Below are positions 1-4,068 of a DNA stretch of 5,592 bases, piece by piece. The stretch's first letter is position 1. Each line of letters opens with the position of its first letter. The notes below the pieces were generated by a model. The model saw nothing but the letters and a program-made list of their open reading frames with translations, did not search any database and was not told the DNA's origin. Origin of the DNA: Rhizobiaceae bacterium (GTDB lineage: Bacteria; Pseudomonadota; Alphaproteobacteria; Rhizobiales; Rhizobiaceae); the NCBI GenBank assembly GCA_913776675.1, contig CAJYRE010000586.1:1-5592 (forward strand), in the 5' to 3' direction. The position numbers and the translations under genes were made by a program.

Positions 1-186
1 AACGAGGCCACACGCGAGAGCGGATTGGCCTCGTTCTGGCATTCGGATGCCGATCTGGGGCGCCAGGTGGAAACCTTCAATGACATGGGACGCAGCCGCA
101 AACTTGGTTTCCTGGATTATCAGGACACCACGCAATCCTTCACGGATGCGTTTGACCGGCTGCGGGCAGACCGCATTATTCCCTGA
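1..186 (+). CDS. PRISE-type SDR oxidoreductase, C-terminal end (partial)
   Basis: Only the last 61 codons are present, open from base 1 to a TGA at 184-186. The visible tail has SFWHSDADLG, then a segment DMGRSRKLGFLDYQDT, and ends DRLRADRIIP. This matches the known end of the PRISE family (progesterone 5-beta-reductase / iridoid synthase-like SDRs), whose plant members have MNKSKEHGFLGFRN followed by an ending like KAYKIVP. Family members use NAD(P)H to reduce the C=C bond of enones; the cofactor-binding and catalytic residues lie upstream of the window. The gene ends 33 nt before the dioxygenase start on the same strand, so it is probably in the same operon. An aromatic-pathway role, such as reducing an unsaturated intermediate, is inference. 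The family call rests on recall of the C-terminal motif; another extended SDR is possible. Confidence 0.7.
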   Translation, partial: NEATRESGLASFWHSDADLGRQVETFNDMGRSRKLGFLDYQDTTQSFTDAFDRLRADRIIP

Positions 187-201
187 TAAAAATCGATGAA
201 C

Positions 202-208
202 AAGGAGG
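202..208 (+). promoter_or_regulatory. Ribosome binding site deciding the dioxygenase start
   Basis: AAGGAGG lies 11 nt before the ATG at 220. It falls inside the reading frame if translation began at the upstream ATG at 196, which itself has no purine-rich SD in front of it (TGATAAAAATCG). This favours ATG 220 as the true start. Confidence 0.6.
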
Positions 209-219
209 GCCATGGCATC

Positions 220-1077
220 ATGGAGGAGATTGGCTATTTCACCGAGGAAAACTCGGTCGATACCGTCAATGCACGAATGGGCGCAGGCGTGAACCCGCGT
301 CTGGCGCAGGTCATGGCCAGCCTTGTGCGGCATCTGCACAGTTTTGCACGCGACGTTGAACTGACGCAGCAAGAGTGGGAGTATGCCATCGGTTTTCTGA
401 CCCGCACGGGCCAGATTTGCAGCGCTGAACGGCAGGAGTTCATTCTGCTGTCCGATACGCTTGGCCTTTCCATGCTGGTCGATGCCATCAACAACCGCCG
501 CCCCGACGGGGCGACGGAAAACACGGTGTTTGGTCCTTTCCATGTGGAAGGCGCGCCGGTTCGCCAGATGGGCGATCTGATTTGCTTCGACGGCAAGGGC
601 GAAAGCTGTCTGTTTCAAGGGCGGGTGCTGGATCTTCAGGGCAAGCCCATCGAAGGGGCACGCATCGACGTGTGGTCGGACAATGCCGACGGCTATTATG
701 ATGTGCAGCAGCCGGATATTCAGCCGAAATGGAACAACCGTGGTGTGTTCATCACCGGTGCAGATGGTTGCTACAGCTTTGTCGGCATCAAGCCGGTTTC
801 CTATCCCATCCCCGATGATGGGCCGGTGGGCGAAATGCTCGCGCATCTCGGGCGGCACCCCTATCGGCCCGCCCATATGCATTACATGATCCGGGCCGAG
901 GGCTTTCAAAAGTTGGTCACGCACACGTTTGTCGGTGGGGATGACTATCTGGTGTCGGATGCCGTGTTCGGCGTGAAGAAAAGTCTGGTTGCGCCGTTTG
1001 AAAAGGCAGAGAGCGGCAAAACCCTCTGGAGGTCTGACTTCGACTTCGTGCTTGCCCGACCGACTGAAACCAAATAG
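220..1077 (+). CDS. Hydroxyquinol 1,2-dioxygenase (intradiol, Fe(III))
   Basis: This enzyme cleaves hydroxyquinol (1,2,4-trihydroxybenzene) between its two adjacent hydroxyls with O2, giving maleylacetate in the cytoplasm. The protein is 285 aa from ATG 220 (293 aa from ATG 196), usual for the family. Residues about 15-100 form the helical N-terminal dimerisation domain and the rest is the beta-sandwich catalytic domain. All four iron ligands of intradiol dioxygenases are visible (numbered from M220): Tyr160 in DVWSDNADGYYDVQ, Tyr195 in KPVSYPIPDDGP, and His219 and His221 in RPAHMHY. The sequence reads as a hydroxyquinol enzyme rather than catechol or protocatechuate dioxygenase from the TENTVFGPFH and VSYPIPDDGPVG segments and from the maleylacetate reductase 10 nt downstream. 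Characterised relatives are named graB, tftH, chqB or similar. A chlorocatechol-type substrate range cannot be excluded. Confidence 0.93.
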   Translation: MEEIGYFTEENSVDTVNARMGAGVNPRLAQVMASLVRHLHSFARDVELTQQEWEYAIGFLTRTGQICSAERQEFILLSDTLGLSMLVDAINNRRPDGATENTVFGPFHVEGAPVRQMGDLICFDGKGESCLFQGRVLDLQGKPIEGARIDVWSDNADGYYDVQQPDIQPKWNNRGVFITGADGCYSFVGIKPVSYPIPDDGPVGEMLAHLGRHPYRPAHMHYMIRAEGFQKLVTHTFVGGDDYLVSDAVFGVKKSLVAPFEKAESGKTLWRSDFDFVLARPTETK

Positions 1078-1080
1078 GAG
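1076..1080 (+). promoter_or_regulatory. Ribosome binding site deciding the TTG start of maleylacetate reductase
   Basis: AGGAG overlaps the dioxygenase stop codon and sits 7 nt before TTG 1088. That is ideal spacing and supports the non-ATG start over the in-frame ATG at 989, which lies deep inside the dioxygenase gene. Confidence 0.7.
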
Positions 1081-1087
1081 TCTGATT

Positions 1088-2161
1088 TTGCAAAACTTCA
1101 TTTACACCGGAAATCCGGGCCGGGTCGTTTTCGGCAGTGGCACGATTGAGCAGCTTGACAGCGAGGCGGAAAAGCTCGGCGTCAAACGTGTTCTGGTTCT
1201 TTCCACGCCCGAACAGGCGGAGCAGGCAAAGGCCATTTCCGACCATCTGGGTGATCGCATCGTTGGGCTGTTCTCCAAGGCCACCATGCACACCCCGGTC
1301 GAGGTGACGATGGCCGCCATGGAAGAGGTCAACAGCCTGAGGGCAGACGCCGTGCTGTCTGTCGGGGGCGGCTCGACCACGGGATTGGGCAAGGCCATTG
1401 CCTTTCGAACGGATCTGCCGCAGATCGTCGTGCCAACCACCTATGCCGGATCGGAAGCGACACCCATTCTGGGCGAGACGGAGAATGGGCGCAAGGTGAC
1501 GAAGTCTGATCCGCGCATCCTGCCCGAAGTCATCGTCTACGATGTCGATCTCACCCTGTCGCTGCCGGTTTCGATGTCCGTCACCAGCGGCATCAATGCC
1601 ATTGCACACGCGGTGGAAGCGCTCTACGCGCGGGAGGCAAACCCGATTATCTCGATGATGGCGGAAACGGGCATTGGTGCCCTTGCGCGGGCTTTGCCCA
1701 CCCTCAAAACCGATCCTTTGAACCGCGATGCAAGAGCAGAAGCCCTGTATGGTGCCTGGCTGTGTGGTGTCTGTCTGGGATCGGTGGGCATGGCGCTGCA
1801 TCATAAGCTTTGCCACACGCTGGGCGGCATGTTCAATCTGCCCCACGCCCCCATGCACACGGCGGTGCTGCCGCACGCGGTTGCCTATAACGCGCCTGCG
1901 GCACCGGATGCCATGCGGCGGATTGCCAAAGCCTTGAACGCAACAGATGCCGCACAGGCTTTGTACGATCTGGCATCTCATCTTGGGGCGGAGATGTCTC
2001 TGGCCAAGATTGGCATGCCTGCCGCACAACTCGGTGAGACTGTCGATAGGGCAATGGCCAATCCATACTGGAACCCCAGAGCCCTTGACCGCTCAAGCCT
2101 TGAAGCGCTGCTGAGCGCCGCCCTCCATGGTGAGCGACCGCCAGCAACAGATATGCGCTGA
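1088..2161 (+). CDS. Maleylacetate reductase (iron-type alcohol dehydrogenase family)
   Basis: This enzyme reduces maleylacetate to 3-oxoadipate with NAD(P)H, linking hydroxyquinol cleavage to the beta-ketoadipate pathway. From TTG 1088 it is 357 aa, the family length, and begins MQNFIYTGNPGRVVFGSG, a typical maleylacetate reductase N-terminus. Residues 93-103 (GGGSTTGLGKA) form the dinucleotide-binding turn, where true iron alcohol dehydrogenases have GGGSxxD. PTTYAGSEATPI follows at 116-127. At the metal site of the fold, the usual Asp is Asn170 (SGINAIAHAVEAL), while His174, His239 and His253 remain; the Asp-to-Asn change is typical of maleylacetate reductases. His243 is also retained. Family homologues are called graC, tftE, clcE, tfdF or macA. 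The gene follows the dioxygenase by 10 nt and precedes the YciI-like gene by 4 nt, so it is surely in the same operon. Confidence 0.93.
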   Translation: MQNFIYTGNPGRVVFGSGTIEQLDSEAEKLGVKRVLVLSTPEQAEQAKAISDHLGDRIVGLFSKATMHTPVEVTMAAMEEVNSLRADAVLSVGGGSTTGLGKAIAFRTDLPQIVVPTTYAGSEATPILGETENGRKVTKSDPRILPEVIVYDVDLTLSLPVSMSVTSGINAIAHAVEALYAREANPIISMMAETGIGALARALPTLKTDPLNRDARAEALYGAWLCGVCLGSVGMALHHKLCHTLGGMFNLPHAPMHTAVLPHAVAYNAPAAPDAMRRIAKALNATDAAQALYDLASHLGAEMSLAKIGMPAAQLGETVDRAMANPYWNPRALDRSSLEALLSAALHGERPPATDMR

Positions 2162-2165
2162 AGCC

Positions 2166-2468
2166 ATGTTCGTTGTTCGCATCGCCACCTCTGATCCGTC
2201 CAAGGCGTCAACGCGGGCGCAATACCTTGAAGCGCATAAGCTCTATTTGAGAAACACCAAGCTGAAAATCATTTTTTCAGGTCCATTGCATGATGCTGGC
2301 GGCCGTCCCATCGGAGGAATGGTGCTGGCCGATGTCGAGCATATCGATGAGGTTTTGCGTTTCAACGAGGCGGACCCGTTTGTCGTGAACGATGTTTACA
2401 GCACGATTGAAATCCTGGAATGGAATGTCACAATCGCCAATCTGCAAGTCTACTGCATAATTCCTTAA
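2166..2468 (+). CDS. YciI-family (YCII-related domain) protein
   Basis: A 100-aa single-domain protein with the YciI ferredoxin-like (dimeric alpha-beta barrel) pattern. It has an N-terminal strand MFVVRIATSDP, a helix containing His24 (QYLEAHKLYL), the SGPLHDAGGRPIGG turn at 38-51, then ADVEHIDEV and a conserved ADPFV at 69-73, ending in a final strand (IEILEW). Asp10 and His24 are candidates for the Asp-His pair typical of the family. The superfamily includes TftG, the 5-chlorohydroxyhydroquinone dehydrochlorinase of 2,4,5-T degradation, which acts just before the homologues of the two upstream enzymes. Dehalogenase, isomerase or other accessory activity here is inference. ATG 2166 is chosen because the fold starts there and it lies 4 nt after the reductase stop. 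No clear SD is seen, so translation probably depends on coupling. An in-frame ATG at 2127 would add 13 residues. Confidence 0.8.
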   Translation: MFVVRIATSDPSKASTRAQYLEAHKLYLRNTKLKIIFSGPLHDAGGRPIGGMVLADVEHIDEVLRFNEADPFVVNDVYSTIEILEWNVTIANLQVYCIIP

Positions 2469-2494
2469 ATCGGAATCGATTTGAGGGGAAAATT

Positions 2495-2629
2495 ATGAAG
2501 CAGATTAAAAGTGTTACAGCGTCCTTTGTGCGCCATATATGGCGCACGGCGCTGGAGAGTCTTTCAGTGTTTCTCAGAAACCACAGTACACGACGCTATC
2601 TGCCAAAAGTCATTTTCAATGACTCTTGA
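2495..2629 (+). CDS. Possible 44-aa small protein, unknown
   Basis: This short frame starts at ATG 2495, with GAGGGG at 2483-2488 six nt before it, which is a credible SD. It ends at TGA 2627-2629. The peptide (MKQIKSVTASFVRHIW, then RTALESLSVFLRNHSTRRY) is basic, with an amphipathic-looking middle and no signal peptide or recognised domain. It begins 26 nt after the YciI-like gene on the same strand, so it could be the last gene of the catabolic operon. A perfect 20-bp palindrome lies inside it, and a hairpin with a T-rich tail covers its stop. Both could instead mean that this is a structured 3' untranslated region that happens to be open. Function unknown. Confidence 0.3.
   Translation: MKQIKSVTASFVRHIWRTALESLSVFLRNHSTRRYLPKVIFNDS
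2528..2547. repeat. Perfect 20-bp palindrome
   Basis: GTGCGCCATATATGGCGCAC equals its own reverse complement over all 20 bases. As RNA it would fold to an 8-bp GC-rich stem with a UAUA loop; as DNA it could be a dimer-binding site. No T-run follows directly, so it is not a standard terminator. It lies 60 nt past the last recognised gene of the catabolic operon, so a 3'-end stabilising or processing stem is plausible (inference). Confidence 0.7.
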
Positions 2630-2640
2630 TTTTATTCATT
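2608..2640 (+). terminator. Weak candidate terminator of the catabolic operon
   Basis: AGTCATT (2608-2614), loop TTC, AATGACT (2618-2624) make a perfect 7-bp stem. It is followed by the T-rich stretch CTTGATTTTATTCATT. Position and tail suit an intrinsic terminator for the upstream plus-strand genes. The stem is AT-rich and the T-tract is interrupted, so efficiency is doubtful. Confidence 0.3.
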
Positions 2641-2649
2641 TTGGATAAA

Positions 2650-2681
2650 TTGACGCTCGTCAAAACCAGCACCGCTATACT
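2650..2681 (+). promoter_or_regulatory. Inverted repeat TTGACG-CT-CGTCAA with possible promoter
   Basis: The inverted repeat occupies 2650-2663. Its left arm is a consensus-like -35 (TTGACG), and TATACT at 2676-2681 resembles a -10, but the spacer is 20 nt instead of about 17. A start near 2688 would serve the small frames at 2709 and 2735. The overlap of a symmetric site with the -35 would suit an operator for a dimeric regulator (inference). Confidence 0.25.
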
Positions 2682-2734
2682 AACGTTGAGGAGAGGTCTC
2701 ATCACAGGATGACGGATCGGGAGGAGGAAGAAAA

Positions 2735-2848
2735 TTGACGACTTCATGGTGGCAAAGCCTGTGGCATTGGATGTTTGAAGCAGCATCGGTCCATTGTCTT
2801 TATGATGCTTCCGACGAGATGAAATGCAAAAACGCATGGCGCTGGTAA
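2735..2848 (+). CDS. Possible 37-aa Trp-rich small protein, unknown
   Basis: TTG 2735 has GGAGG at 2723-2727 exactly 7 nt upstream, within a longer purine run (GGGAGGAGGAAGAAAA). This is the strongest ribosome-site match in the interval. The peptide begins MTTSWWQSLWHWMFEAAS and ends NAWRW before TAA 2846-2848, with six Trp among 37 residues. A 9-codon frame from ATG 2709 ends in a TGA that overlaps the TTG (TTGA), an arrangement seen in translational coupling. No domain is recognised. It is not an obvious biosynthetic leader peptide, because the next gene downstream is on the opposite strand. A chance ORF or a remnant of a decayed gene is quite possible. Confidence 0.25.
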   Translation: MTTSWWQSLWHWMFEAASVHCLYDASDEMKCKNAWRW

Positions 2849-2981
2849 GGCTGCCTGTTGTGTCAGACGTGGCGGGCGCTGGAACGGCTCATGTTGCACG
2901 GCACAAACAAAATGAGCGTCATGGCCGATGGTGCGTGAAACACTGAGCCACTCTCACTCTTTGTTTTCACTGGGAAAAGCT

Positions 2982-3794
2982 CTATTCCCTGCCACCGCGT
3001 ACCGTGACTTTTTCGACGATAAATGGATTGGGCCAAACAACCGTGGCCGATGTTGTGCCATGATAGCGAAAATCTTCAGCGTTTTGCTGCGGTTCTTTGT
3101 TCCAGAGGAGTTCGGGCTTTTCTGCCACCGCCGGATCGATCTTGAAGGCAACAATGCCACTGTAAAATTGAATCGAACAGACCTGTTTGAACTCTTCAAG
3201 GCTCTGCGGATTGTCGATGGCGGGAAATTGTCCCTCGAAAAAATGACTGGTATTGGCCACCAGCACATCCGTTGCCGCTTTGGAAAACTCCAGAAACGAT
3301 CGGTTCCGATGCCGCTCAAATTCCCGCATGAAACTCGTGCAGGTGTCTTCGATCACCACGACGCATTTTTTCTGGGCATGGCGAATGGCCTCTTGCGCGG
3401 TCACAATTTGCTGGAACGATTGATGGCCACCATCATCCAGAAAGGCGTCAAATGGACCGATTTCACCAAATGCCTCTTGCCAGAATTGCGGATCGCCCTG
3501 ATCGCCGATGATGATGTCAAAGCCATGATCACGCCATTTGGCGGCACCGGGATTCATATCAATCCCGATGATCCGCGCCTGCGGGCCTAGCCACTGCCGC
3601 CACATAAAAAGAGAGCCGCCATTCAACACACCTGTCTCAACAAAGGTGCATTCTTTGCCGCGCAAATGGCCAAAAAGCTCCACATAGGCATAAAAATAAT
3701 TCGAGACCTTGTAAGACGGCTCCGGTGAATTGCGAAAACTCAAACGTAGATCGTTCAGTGATTCTTCAAAAGAAACAGCGCTCAATGCTTTCAC
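2982..3794 (-). CDS. SAM-dependent methyltransferase, CmcI/TylF/MycE-like
   Basis: A 270-aa class I methyltransferase. The SAM-binding motif is FVETGVLNGGS at 51-61, followed by IIGIDMNPGA (75-84, with Asp79 as the likely ribose-binding acidic residue). GPFDAFLDDGGHQSF at 113-127 and VVIEDTCTSF at 146-155 match the DDGSH and IEDlhTSY motifs of metal-dependent sugar O-methyltransferases (TylF, MycE) and CmcI-type enzymes, in which Asp and Glu/Asp residues bind Mg2+. Asp120/121 and Glu149-Asp150 are the candidates here. There is no signal peptide or membrane segment, so it is probably cytosolic. It diverges from a glycosyltransferase, suggesting O-methylation of a sugar or glycan (inference). 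The start is GTG 3794, since an in-frame stop lies just upstream; TTG 3785, 8 nt after GGGAG, is an equally good alternative. Codon use is AT-richer than in the catabolic operon, as often seen in variable polysaccharide loci. Confidence 0.82.
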   Translation of the reverse strand: MKALSAVSFEESLNDLRLSFRNSPEPSYKVSNYFYAYVELFGHLRGKECTFVETGVLNGGSLFMWRQWLGPQARIIGIDMNPGAAKWRDHGFDIIIGDQGDPQFWQEAFGEIGPFDAFLDDGGHQSFQQIVTAQEAIRHAQKKCVVVIEDTCTSFMREFERHRNRSFLEFSKAATDVLVANTSHFFEGQFPAIDNPQSLEEFKQVCSIQFYSGIVAFKIDPAVAEKPELLWNKEPQQNAEDFRYHGTTSATVVWPNPFIVEKVTVRGGRE

Positions 3795-3895
3795 TCCCGC
3801 ATCTCATACCAGGGCTCACGAATATCAACTTGGACAATCAGGTATAACCGTTGATTGAACAGAACAAGAAGGTTGATGTTTAAAATTTGTAAGCT

Positions 3896-3924
3896 ATTAG
3901 AAGACCCCACAGCTTTGATTGCAA
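3896..3924 (-). promoter_or_regulatory. Candidate sigma-70-type promoter for the methyltransferase
   Basis: Read on the minus strand, TTGCAA (3919-3924) is followed after 17 nt by TCTAAT (3896-3901). Both hexamers are close to consensus and the spacing is standard. A start near 3889 would leave a leader of about 95 nt before GTG 3794. It lies in the AT-richer divergent intergenic region 3795-4068, which shows no supported gene. Confidence 0.35.
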
Positions 3925-4068
3925 GGTCGCGCGGGCCAACAACCTGTGTCGCAGCGCTCTGCATGAAAACATCCAGCGCCGCTTGACGATGAGAACCATT
4001 GTGCCGGTTCACATCAAATGCTCAACAGGCGGCCATGGCAGAGGCATACAGGAAAGGCCGGCAAGACG

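Larger units (their letters stand above)
2469..2981. other. 513-nt interval without a recognised gene, between the catabolic operon and the methyltransferase
   Basis: The two flanking genes converge on this interval. It is AT-richer than the operon, especially 2600-2700. It holds two small ORFs with good ribosome sites (2495-2629 and 2735-2848), a perfect palindrome (2528-2547), a weak terminator-like hairpin (2608-2624) and an inverted repeat (2650-2663), each listed separately. Past 2850 only short frames remain, such as 2824-2946 (40 aa), none of which I recognise. No tRNA, insertion-sequence end or CRISPR repeat is visible. Confidence 0.6.

Noticed and set aside
917..2029. A 370-aa minus-strand open frame
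   Set aside because: It is a shadow of the maleylacetate reductase gene; its composition (rich in Arg, Gln and His, with no domain) is typical of antisense frames in GC-rich genes.
2616..2837. A 73-aa minus-strand frame in the intergenic region
   Set aside because: No SD, no recognised motif, and it overlaps the plus-strand repeat and hairpin structures; probably a chance frame.
2824..2946. A 40-aa plus-strand frame starting MQKRMALVRL
   Set aside because: Only a weak purine stretch precedes it, it overlaps the Trp-rich frame, and nothing about the peptide is recognisable.
2941..2981. Possible terminator after the methyltransferase (GTGAAA and TTTCAC arms)
   Set aside because: The arms are short, separated by a long loop and lack a T-run in the minus-strand direction.
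2928..3590. A 220-aa plus-strand open frame
   Set aside because: It lies almost wholly antisense to the methyltransferase, has no recognisable domain and no SD, whereas the minus-strand frame carries clear methyltransferase motifs.
3983..4011. TTGACG as a -35 for the glycosyltransferase
   Set aside because: At 17-18 nt downstream the sequence is GGTTCA or GTTCAC, which does not resemble a -10 element.
3791..4012. A 73-aa minus-strand frame (GTG start) whose TGA overlaps the methyltransferase GTG
   Set aside because: The overlap looks like coupling, but codon use is poor (several TTA codons, low third-position GC), no SD precedes it, no domain is recognised and a good promoter candidate lies within it. 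It is more likely the divergent regulatory region.
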